A stretch of DNA of 64,000 nt. Source: Symsagittifera roscoffensis. Lineage: Eukaryota > Xenacoelomorpha > Acoela > Convolutidae. The DNA lies in NCBI RefSeq assembly GCF_963678635.1, contig NC_087067.1:39326379-39390378 (forward strand). The letters are read 5' to 3'. Under the pieces are notes generated by a model. It was not told the DNA's origin. It saw only the letters and a program-made list of their open reading frames with translations, and made no database searches. Every line of letters starts with the position of its first letter. Position 1 is the first letter of the stretch. Below are positions 55,431 through 64,000 of the stretch, piece after piece. The position numbers and the translations under genes are program-made.

Positions 55431-55924
55431 TGTTTAGTTTTACTTTTTCAGAATTTGTTGGTGAACCGTGTTCCTCTGTTTTTTGCTTTGGAATTCATAT
55501 TGATAACAAATAAGGTGGAATTTGAGTTGCTTTCGAAGTGTTGAAAAAAAATCCGGAAAGATGGCACTTTTTTGCTTCAGTGTACACACAAATTCTTCAA
55601 TACATTCTTGGAAATCTTGATTATTAATTTGATGTCTGACTGGCTTAGTTTAATGCTAGAGATTTACAAGTTAAATCAATAAGATGCTTATTGTTACTCG
55701 TATGAATTGCGAACATTTATAGAGCTGTAAGTAGAATCAAAATGTTTTGGTACAACCTTCTAGTTTTCTTGCGTTTGTTCCAATTTTTGTTTTCTTGGAA
55801 GTGTACTTTGTGATTTAAAAATAGAGTTCGGAGTTAAAACAGACTGTTCCATGCTATGTGAGTCATCTAATGCAAAAAGTTGGTGACAAATATATGACCC
55901 TTTAGTTGAACTTAAAACAATTCT
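55431..55924 (-). other. Linker and ATPase C-terminal tail
   Basis: Counterpart of 51561-51906. A short plus-strand frame (55326-55544) overlaps, not supported as coding. Confidence 0.35.
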
Positions 55925-56940
55925 TCATTTGGGTAAACGAGATTTTTTCGTGTTGATTCTGAATTTTCTTTTCGACATTTTACTAAGTCTTCTTTCTGGA
56001 TGTTTTGAAGCTCTCCTCTTAATAGGTTTACCAAACACTCGATCAGAAACTGAATGAAATCTTTTGGACATTTCAGATTGAGTTGTTTTCGAAGTATTTG
56101 AGAAAATTTTTGAAACATTGGAATAATAGAGAAGTATTGTGTATTCATGGTCCAATAACTTTGTCTTCATTCCAGCTGCTAAACAAAACTCTGTTGAAAC
56201 TGAGCCATTTTTAGAGCAACACCTACGCGAATCGACTGTTTTTGGGGTTGAATCAAAGAAGATGACCATAGGAAACTGATGTTGCAATTAGAAACTGACC
56301 TTACAATTGAGATGCTAGACCTCGCTGTTGATTTAATGTATTGATTTGTAAAATATGTCTCGGCGATTTGAACAAAACTGTGTATGTATTTTGTAACTCT
56401 ACATAACTGTCCACATTGCTTTACTGAAAAAAACTGTGTTTGATATATATTGTTTTCAAACTCCTGTTTCTTCAAGCAGTGGCGTTTTTTAAAAAATGTT
56501 TGGAATTTAAATTTTCTGAAAAGCATCAACAAATATAAGAGGATACTTAGTTCCGCTAGTGGGGAGGCAAAGTCTACTTCTTGAGTAAATGTGTTTTTTT
56601 TTCGCATTTGACCATAAAGAGGTTATTAATAACAAAAAAAATAGAAGTTTCTGTCAATTGCTAGTTGAAAATTACCAATTTTCCACCAATCAAAAGGAAA
56701 ATGAGATTTTCCAGATACATTTGGATCAACAAGGGAAATAAAAATTCGTTCGTTGGTAGATATATTTTTATTCATAGCTTTGGAGAAGGTAGAATATATT
56801 TGACTAATAATATACCGATCCAAACTGTCGTTTCTTCACATGTTGTGGATAACACTATTCGAACGATTGCACATACCAGCATCATAACTATAGCTAAAAT
56901 TGGCACAGAAAAAATAGAAGAAATCTTTTACATGAAAGTC
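55925..56940 (-). pseudogene. Broken packaging ATPase, 3.85-kb unit 2
   Basis: The C-terminal block is the open stretch 55925-56287 (STPKTVDSRRCCSKNGSVST, AGMKTKLLDHEY, FGKPIKRRASKHPERRLSK). Then come TAA at 56301-56303, the GLKTIYIKHN region near 56450, a decayed P-loop (Asp-Pro-Asn-Val-Ser-Gly-Lys-Ser, near 56710) after ERIFISLV, and the N-terminus near 56930. A plus-strand frame at 56665-56988 lies opposite. Confidence 0.73.
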
Positions 56941-57844
56941 CATCCAACTTTCATGATCTTGTTTCATTATTTTTATCATAAAAATTAAAACTTGCTATAA
57001 TTATGATATTATCGCTTTGATCGACCATCTTAATTCTAAAAAAAATTGACAATGACATTTAGTTGGAAATCAAAAAAAGATGTACAAAAAGGATTTTATA
57101 ATTTTTAATTTGTTAAAAAACATCGATCCATATTCCGTATGCAAAAACTTTTCTTTTTGCACAGAGAAGAGTTTTTGAATGACGAAATGGGTAGGTACTA
57201 CACCTGCAACCATGTTCCTCATCTTTGAATATGAAATACTGAAGTTTTTGGCAAACGTAGTCATTTAAATTTAAAAGCTTTGGTTTCAAAAAATCAGACA
57301 GAATCTTACCCTTTGCCAAAAAAAATCCATTTCAGAGGCTACTACAATCTTCAAAATTCTTCCAAGTTCAGTATATTTTCCGTAGTCGCTACTCCAACTG
57401 ATACCATGAAAACGTTTCGTACACCAAGTAGATTTGGAAGTTGGTTTGAATTTTAGTTTGGAAGAAGAAATGAACATCCTACAATTTATCTATCCCCATA
57501 AACTTCTATTTCTTTCACCATATTCTATTCAAAAAAACTCAATATCAAAATAACGAGGCTCATTCTGTTGTTTCTTTTCTCGGGAGATTTTTTGGTTTGG
57601 AGGACTAACAACCGAAATAACATATACTGAAGAATCAAGAGTTTTAACGTAAAAACAGAAATGTAATTCAATCACATGACCAAGAGAGCATGAACTGGGA
57701 AGACTAGAGGCAACATAAAAAAACAGGTTCTTTTTTCCTCGTAGATTAAGTCATATAGAATCCCAAGTGGTCCAAAGATTTTAGAGTTTGCAAACAAAAA
57801 TATCCATCCAGGAGTTTCCGTATCCAGTTAGACCTCTAGAAGAA
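56941..57844 (-). pseudogene. Segment U, 3.85-kb unit 2
   Basis: Open stretches 57113-57319 and 57286-57477 give FKPTSKSTWCTKRFHGISWS, YGKYTELGRILKIVVASEMD, LKPKLLNLNDYVCQ and HCRCSTYPFRHSK-type residues. The first half (57480-57844) has more stops than its partner at 53624-53965. Confidence 0.48.
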
Positions 57845-59316
57845 ATGATATAACAACAAAGATGTTGTTTTAGTAATGAAGACACGGAAAAAAGATAGAG
57901 CTCTACAAAAAAATAAAGACACTGACATGTTCAAACTGGGATACACGCTACATAATTAAGCAAACATCTGCTTACACAAATCGAAACATCACAATTTCTA
58001 TACGTTCTATGGATGTAAAATGGATTTTTGTGAAAAAATGAGTAAAGACTTGGCAGCTAGTCCATCAATAGTTTTTACACGAAAAGGATTTGTCGACCAA
58101 ACTTACATTCGTGACTCGACAAAATGTTTGCACAGCATTAGCTGGAATTGATGCAAGCCAGTTATATTCAGAAACTGGCGGGTTGAGTATTCCCTACTTT
58201 GAAGATCAGAAATTATTTGTAATATATCATTTTTTGACTTACTGTCATTTTGTGTACCTACAGAAAAAATGAAAGCAACCACAACGAAAACTTGGATTGG
58301 AAAACATGTCCCTATTTCCATCTCGATATCTTCAATTCTGCAAGATGTTCTAAGTTTCTTTTGTGAAAAATATCCCGGTTTCCTAAAAATTGCTTTTGTT
58401 ACCAGTTTGGAACTTCTGGCTGAAAAAGCCAACTGCAAATGAGAACCAAATTTCTAGAAATCAAAAATATTGTCAAAGATTCAGTTAAAATTTTTTTTGA
58501 TAAACTCAATGCCAGATCTTTAACTGAAAGACTAGAAGTCTCCGAGTATGAAGATGAAATTGTTGCGGATGGCGACGAAGATGACATGTCTACAAAACTC
58601 TTGAGAAAACAAAATTTCAGCTATTAGCGCTATGTAAACGCTTTGCCATGTTTTTGAATCAATAGTGGGAGATACGATCTGAACTGTATCAAAACTTATA
58701 TGATTACAAAGCGTATTCATGATAAAAAAAACCATCAGATATTAAAAAGGTTAACGGTTTCATTTCCTTAAACTATGTAGAGATACAGTTTCTCGATCTA
58801 ATGACGGGAGCAACAAGTTTCTGAAAACCTATAAGGCTAGTGAAACAAAAGAAAGTTCCACTGCGAATGGTTTGACAGTCTAGACAAGCTTGACTGTACG
58901 GAACTGTCACCATCTGAAGCTTTTTTCAGTAAACAGAGAAACCTCAAACAAATAGAGAAAAATTCAAAATTTACCAAAAATTATATATGAGAGGATTTGA
59001 TCAGCAGAGTGAGCTGAAAAAACTAAGTGTTGAATCAATTCCACCAACAAAAGTCGAAAAACTACTTTTTTAAAAAACTCATCTGGGAAGACCACAAAAT
59101 TGCTACATTCGAAGGCGTCTTACGATGGAACAACAACAAAAATATTTTTTTTCTAGTCTTGAACACATGCAAAAAATGATAAAATTCTACCATAATAAAG
59201 GCACTGACATGTTGAAAACACATAATAATAATCCATGGTTGGTTTATCTTTCGATCAAGTTTTTACAACGATTGTGTAAATTTCTTTTCAACTACCATAT
59301 TTTTAAATGTCTTTAG
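57845..59316 (+). pseudogene. Broken family B DNA polymerase, outer right copy
   Basis: Same order as 53985-55020, then further: exonuclease motif II reads INSGRYDLNCIKTY (about 58655-58695), with the Asn and Asp of the motif kept, though preceded by a stop. FHCEWFDSLDKLDCTE lies near 58860-58910 and LIWEDHKIATFEGVLRWNN at 59057-59115, followed by HMQKMIKFYHNKGTDML. The TAA after Leu-His-Asn (57957-57959) is shared. In this copy exonuclease motif I reads Phe-Phe-Asp-Leu-Leu-Ser (58230-58250), so the expected Glu is lost. The order palm motif A then exonuclease is not that of a working polymerase. Confidence 0.75.
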
Positions 59317-59517
59317 GCTCTGTACAAATACAGATATTATTCGAATTTTCATTCACCAACTCTTGATAGCACTGTTTATCAAATTTTGAACCGGAAAAGA
59401 GCAGAAATAAATGCCAAGTACTGCAAAAAAAAATGTTACGAAAAAAAGTCAAAACTCATTATTTATTTTCTAACCAGAAACTGGTTTCCACGCAAACTAT
59501 TGGTTAAGCATTTCTAG
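59317..59517 (+). CDS. Open stretch without ATG at the arm end (unrecognised)
   Basis: Between stops the frame reads LYKYRYYSNFHSPTLDSTVY, then NRKRAEINAKYCKKKCYEKK and WFPRKLLVKHF before TAG at 59515-59517. It is basic and almost fills the outer 200 bases of the arm (mirror 1-195). No start codon or family is visible; it could be an exon or the end of a polymerase-downstream gene, or chance. Confidence 0.2.
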   Translation, partial: ALYKYRYYSNFHSPTLDSTVYQILNRKRAEINAKYCKKKCYEKKSKLIIYFLTRNWFPRKLLVKHF

Positions 59518-59721
59518 AAAGAGATCTTTTGGTGCAAAACTCACAACGTGAGTCTCATTTATTTAAAAAAAATTGACTTTTTTTTGAAGGTTATGGATTT
59601 GTATCTAGCGATCATGTCAATTTTTTCATTAAAAAATTTAACAAACATCTATTTTCTCTCAAAAGTTTATGAAGTTACCAGACATTTTAAAGAAAAAGAA
59701 ATTTAACAAGTGGCGAAGAAT

Positions 59722-60000
59722 AGTTCACTTTTTTCCACAAAATGCAAAAAACGACTCACTTTTTTCTACAAACTGTAAAAAGTGTTTCCGTTTTTTTGAC
59801 AAGATAAAAAAAATGTTTCAATTTTTTCGACAAAATCATAAACGTGTTTCAATTTTTTTCAGCAAAATGTTAAAAGTGTTTCTTTTTTCTTTACGAAAAG
59901 CCAAAAAAGTGTTTTTTAACAAGATGAATAAATGTTTCACTTTATTCTATAAAAGACCCCAAGTGTTCCATTTTTTGACAAGATGCAAAACACCATCAGA
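59722..60000. repeat. Degenerate 31-33-bp minisatellite, about nine units
   Basis: Units follow the pattern TTTCAATTTTTTCGACAAAA then ATAAACGTG. Starts are near 59724, 59754, 59785, 59816, 59847, 59879, 59912, 59935 and 59966. Unit length is not a multiple of three. An open stretch of 123 codons on the + strand (59669-60040) runs through the array, but repeat phase slips mean it is probably not a protein. Confidence 0.8.
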
Positions 60001-60239
60001 TATTTTTATTTGTGTGCAAATTTTTTTGTGTATCTTCTAATTAGTTTGCAAAAATTTAACAATTTTCTTAACTTGTTTGCAAATCTTTAGCGCTAATTGA
60101 ATTTAAATTTTCCCAGTCAATTGGTAGGTTTTACCCTGAAACTGTCATCTAACTTCATACTTAAAATGAAAATGAATACTTAAATCATTTACAAAAGACG
60201 AAATGAAAATCAGACAATTTTTATTCATAGAAAAAGTCA

Positions 60240-60640
60240 ATCAGCCGAAGAGTTCAGAAGGATCTCCTCTGAACGCAGAGCTGGACGAAGTTGCATCGCT
60301 ATGGTTGTTGTAGATGGGTGTTTTCAGACAAAATTGTTTCTGAGAAGCCCTAATTTTTTGTCAGTATAGATGGGGTTTTCAGCTCATCCTGCTTCCTCCC
60401 AAGTAAAAAAGAAGTAATCTCGTAGACAGTTCAAGCCAAATATCTATAGTTAGGAACCTCGGGGTAGTTCATTCCAACATGATCAGACACTTCCTCCATC
60501 ATTTGCGTTGATCCAATTTGGTTCTCTGTGATGGGTGTTTGCATCATATGTTGTTGGTTGAAATCCCTTCGCATCATTTTTAGGGGTATCTTCAATTCGA
60601 TTGTGTGGGTTTAACCAGTCGGAATTGATTTTTATTATTT
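60240..60640 (-). pseudogene. Small decayed ORF (unrecognised)
   Basis: The DNA is less AT-rich here. On the minus strand a 48-codon frame begins MMRRDFNQQHMMQTPITENQ and ends PEVPNYRYLA before a TGA at about 60440. After a shift another frame ends TPIYNNHSDATSSSSAFRGD then PSELFG and a stop at about 60246. Pro, Asn and Ser are frequent. The composition differs from background and looks like the C-terminal part of a real protein. It converges with the polymerase copy of the arm. Family unknown. Confidence 0.35.
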
Positions 60641-60812
60641 GTTTTGTAGTAGTATCCAATCAAACTTCTGCTTCCTTTCATAGAAATTTTTTATAAGAGT
60701 CGTGTCCAATCGGAAACAAAGATTCATGTAAGGATTTTTTTACACATTGTCATTTCCACTCACAGAAAAGATTCATTCCTGTTTTGGTGGCTTATCCATT
60801 AAAAGGACTCTT

Positions 60813-61013
60813 TTAAAGACTTAAATCTTCCAAATCAGTAAAAACATACCTAAAAGCAATCTTAAAATTAAATAAACGTAAGTTGTTTGCTGTAAAATCA
60901 AGAAATATTGCCAATATAAGTATCAAAAGAAGGACAATTAATACAAATAGCATAGCATTTCTACAATTTTTTTCAACAAGTTTCTGAATTTTTTGTAAGT
61001 AATGAATGAGCAA
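60813..61013 (-). CDS. Short ORF with one strong hydrophobic helix
   Basis: 66 codons: a basic N-terminal part (MLIHYLQKIQKLVEKNCRNA), then about 20 residues of Leu, Ile, Val and Phe ending before Asp-Phe, then a mixed tail. The shape is that of a single-pass membrane peptide. AT-rich DNA often produces this by chance, and there is no copy elsewhere in the window to test conservation. Confidence 0.2.
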   Translation of the reverse strand: MLIHYLQKIQKLVEKNCRNAMLFVLIVLLLILILAIFLDFTANNLRLFNFKIAFRYVFTDLEDLSL

Positions 61014-62096
61014 ATGCTGATTTTTGAGTAGATTGTCAAGAACTTTAACTTTGATGCAAATTTGAGAGGACAGCTCAAAATTGTTGAATTTATCAAAGCA
61101 AAATTCTGGAAGTTTTATTTTAAACCTGATTTGATTTTTGACAGATTTGAGTATCGGTTAGGGAATAAAATGTGTACTTGATATATTATCACGAAACGTT
61201 TTGATCATTTTCAAATTCTTTAGACTGAAAAAAACTTGTTCACGTGTAAATCAGCAGTGAAATTGAAATTTTGATACGCTATTTTGTAATCAAAAGAAAA
61301 CTCTTTTATCGGGTAAGTTTCCTCAAAAAGGACTTTACTGAGTCGAATAACTCTATTTTGTACTATACAATCGTACAAACGCCAAAAAGTTACGCAAAAA
61401 GTGGGAGTCAACATTAATTTCATCGTAAAGAAAATCAATTGGAACATTTTTTTCCGTGAACAGTAACTCAAGGAAATTATTTTTTTTTTTGATAGAAAGT
61501 TTCCAATTATTGATAGAATTGGATTCTGATTGGTTGATTATGAAAAAGAAGAGCCCATTTTTACGCAACAGCTTGAAGAAACGCATTCAATTTGATTTTC
61601 ATTTACGCAAACCACAATCGTTCTATTCATTGTTGAACTATTTGAAAAAAAAAATAATTTTTCCTAAAATACTCAAAGTAAGCATAAATATCCGAATAAA
61701 TTTTCTGGGACATTCGAAATCTTCCATTTTGAAGTGAACCAAAAATAAATTTCCAACTCTTGGTCCTTTAAAAATCACCCATTTTTTAAGATGATGTTGC
61801 TGAATAAAAACGAGAATGTGAATTATGGGGGCTATGGCAAGGAGTACAGGCGAGCTGATAAAGCATATCATGAAAAAAAGTTGCTCTAAAGGTATTGTTT
61901 CTTATCTTTTTTGTAATTGTTTCAATTACAATCAGCAAGAAATGAATTGTCGCGTGGCCAAAAAGCATGCTCTGTCAACTTCTTGCAATCAACGATTTGC
62001 TCGTCTTCTGGGAAGGATTTTCCGAAATACTAATCTCTCCAACAACATCGGAGAAACAAACCTGGAGCAAAACAACGGAAGCAAGGCGATTTTATA
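61014..62096. other. AT-rich stretch with overlapping short frames
   Basis: Frames of 60-93 codons lie on both strands (61220-61586 and 61638-61968 minus, 61456-61737 and 61825-62097 plus). None shows a family or a repeat partner. From about 61820 the + strand becomes purine-rich and could be the region preceding the polymerase gene. Confidence 0.4.
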
Positions 62097-64000
62097 ATGG
62101 ACTTGAACAAGATTGGGGAGGAGGAAGGGGAAGATGGAGAAAAAATCACAGAGGAGATGAGTACTTTTCAAATGTTTCTGGTGGATACAGAAATGGAAAA
62201 CGGGAGATTTAAGGTATTTAAATTCCAAGTGTCTAAATCAGATAAAAAATTAATCAACGAAAAGCTGGACGAAGTATTCATTAAGCTGGATTCCGCTGCA
62301 AAAGTCAATATTACTCTTGGATTTGTTCTTTGTAATGTCAAAACGGGGGAAAGTCAGTACTACTACGCACACAAAACCAGTACTCTGTTTGAAATCTGTG
62401 TACGAAAACCGATTTGATTAAAACCCGGGAAAAAACGATAAGTTCGGTATCGATGAGCAATGCACTCAAGAACACAACATGGAGGTTCAAGTTGGTCTCA
62501 AAAGTCACCATTTTTGCTGCGTTACTAAAAACCACCCAATCTGGACGACTTTGTAATACCCGAGCCTTTACTGAAAAACCCTTCAGTGAACTGTCTTTTA
62601 TCGGATAAAAATAAACAAACATACAAAGATCATCTTTCTCTTTTGTTTTTTTTACATACAAAGATCATCTTTGTCTTTTGAAAAAAATCAACAATGTTTT
62701 TTTCATTGACAAAGTAACCTTGATGCCCATACATCTCAGCTGTTTACAGAGTTTTTATCAAAATCTGGATACGATCCGAAGAATTTTTGGGGAGTTGATA
62801 TTGATGATTTACCGCTTGTCGAGAGAATAGCTGAACGCAACATGTTCATATATTATTTTGACATTCAGGAAGGAGAATATCTTTGATAAAACTGTAATGG
62901 AAAACTTTGATACAAAAAATACTCTTATTCAAAACTCATCTGGGAACACCTCAAAATTACTACTTTCAAAGACTTCCTACAATTCAAAACAACAAAGATG
63001 TTGTTTATAATCTTAAAAACATGGAAAAAATACAGATCTCTACAATATTAAAGGCACTGACATGTTCAAACTGGGATGCACACTTCCTAATTAAGGAAAC
63101 CTATGCGTTCTATGAAGGCAATATGGATTTGTATGAAAAAATCAATAGATACTTGAAAGCTGGTTCATCAATAGTTTTTACTCGAAAAACATTTGTCGAC
63201 CAAACTTACATTCGTGACTCGTCAAATTGTTTGCACCGCAATAGTTGGATTTGATGCAAGCCAGTTATATCCAGAAACTGACGGATTGATTATTCCCTAC
63301 TCTGAAAATCAGAAATTATTTTTACTATAGCAATTTTTGCAAATTATTCAAAACTCATCTGGGAACACCACAAAGTTACTACTTTTAAAGACTTCTTACA
63401 ATGGTACAACAACGAAGATGTTGTTTATAACCTTGAAGACATGAAAAAAAGATAGAGCTCTACAATATTAAAGGCACTGATATGTTCAAACTGGGATGCA
63501 CACTTCCTAATTAAGCAAACCTATGCGTTCTATGAAGACAATATGGATTTGTGTGAAAAAATCAGTAAAGACTTGACAGCTGGTTCATCAATAGTTTTTA
63601 CTCGAAAAGCATTTGTCGACCAAATTTACATTCGTGACTCGTCAAATTGATTGCACCGCATTAGTTGGATTTGATGCAAGCCAGTTATATCCAGAAACTG
63701 ACGGATTGATTATTCCCTACTCTGAAAATCAGAAATTATTTATTACTATAGCAAAATTCGAATTCGAATAATTTTGTGTTTTTACAGAAAAATTGAAAGC
63801 AACCGAAACACTACTTGGATGGGAAAACGTGTCCCTATTTCCGTCTCAGTATGTTCAAATCTGCAAGATACTCCAAGTTTTTTAGGTGAAAAAATCCAGA
63901 ACTCCTTATCAATGCTTTTGTTTCCATGTTGGAACTTCTGGCTCAAAAAAGCATTACAAATGAGAAACAATTTTCTAGAAGTCAAAATCACTCAATGATT
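62097..64000 (+). pseudogene. Family B DNA polymerase with N-terminal region, runs off the window
   Basis: This is the only copy with the N-terminal part. The frame 62097-62417 (FKVFKFQVSKSD, VNITLGFVLCNVKTGESQYY) shifts near 62410 to 62414-62608 (KNTTWRFKLVSKVTIFAALL) and after another shift near 62620 reads SKSGYDPKNFWGVDIDDLPL and ERIAERNMFIYYF to a stop at 62884. The zinc-finger and first exonuclease parts that should follow are missing; instead the segment LIWEH-FKDFL to DASQLYP occurs twice in tandem (from 62928 and 63347), each time joined to IPYSENQKLF, before TTWMGKRVPISVSVCSN at about 63810. Stops at 63092 and 63512 match those of the arm copies. Confidence 0.7.
62928..63765. repeat. 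Tandem 419-420-bp repeat of the polymerase pre-palm to motif A segment
   Basis: TTCAAAACTCATCTGGGAAC starts at 62928 and again at 63347. Each unit runs to CTACTCTGAAAATCAGAAAT (about 63299 and 63719). Differences are few, and both units carry the same TAA after Leu-Pro-Asn. Confidence 0.92.

Larger units (their letters stand above)
55021..58880. repeat. About 3.85-kb tandem duplication, unit 2
   Basis: Second unit. Beyond about 58880 it continues into polymerase sequence that unit 1 lacks, which is what the left arm (1-690) also has. Unit 2 is therefore the parental one at its outer end. Confidence 0.88.
43760..59511. repeat. Right arm of the giant inverted repeat
   Basis: Reverse complement of 1-7545, from GGTTAAGCAT at 59502-59511 inward to about 43823. 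It is about twice as long as the left arm because it contains tandem duplications (45841-48211/48212-50580 and 51187-55020/55021-58880). Each duplicated unit is made of the same polymerase, U, ATPase and integrase modules. Confidence 0.88.

Noticed and set aside
59669-60040. 123-codon plus-strand ORF as a gene
   Set aside because: It runs through a 31-33-bp minisatellite whose units are not in codon phase, and it has no copy elsewhere to test.
1-64000. Alternative genetic code with stop reassignment, as in ciliates
   Set aside because: TAA, TAG and TGA all interrupt the frames, and true frameshifts occur as well; decay explains the data better.
1-64000. CRISPR array or bacterial operons
   Set aside because: No regularly spaced repeats with unique spacers, no ribosome binding sites or tightly packed genes; gene families are eukaryotic.

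Overview
The window is AT-rich, poor in genes and packed with repeats. No intact long reading frame, rRNA or tRNA was found. What can be recognised are broken genes of Polinton/Maverick-type elements, the large virus-like DNA transposons of eukaryotes: a retroviral-type integrase, a family B DNA polymerase with a DNA_pol_B_2-like domain order, an A32/FtsK-HerA-like packaging ATPase and a jelly-roll major capsid protein. Family recognition is from memory of the families, without a search. The polymerase, ATPase and capsid look most like families common in cnidarians and other invertebrates, so I read this as chromosomal DNA of an AT-rich invertebrate (a Hydra-like cnidarian would fit). The species cannot be proven from the window.

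Layout. (1) 1-7545 is the left arm of a giant inverted repeat. (2) 7546-about 37300 is a spacer without recognisable virus-like genes. It holds a palindromic 20-bp satellite (8290-8735), a 1.8-kb direct repeat pair (13006-14820 and 17266-19108), a decayed coiled-coil-like gene on the minus strand (about 21280-24260), diverged duplicates of a hydrophobic ORF (25.2-28.7 kb), and an old non-autonomous LTR element (29767-33692) in a zone where the + strand turns A-rich. (3) About 37.4-43.8 kb carries minus-strand pieces of major capsid protein and the integrase C-terminus. (4) 43.8-59511 is the right arm, the reverse complement of the left arm but about twice as long because of internal tandem duplications of 2.37 kb and about 3.85 kb. 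(5) 59512-64000 is outside the arm, with a minisatellite, some unrecognised decayed ORFs and another polymerase copy that runs off the window.

In the arms the module order is polymerase on one strand, facing an unrecognised conserved segment (called U here), then ATPase and integrase on the other. Two ancestral lineages can be told apart: one whose integrase carries a frameshift in a T-run and whose ATPase carries a TAA after Ser-Gln-Leu, and one without these lesions. Because copies share the same disabling lesions, the array grew by segmental duplication and inversion of already dead elements, not by fresh transposition. Nothing here is expected to make a functional virus-like protein. The most likely present roles, if any, are structural (palindrome) or as a source of small RNAs, which is inference.
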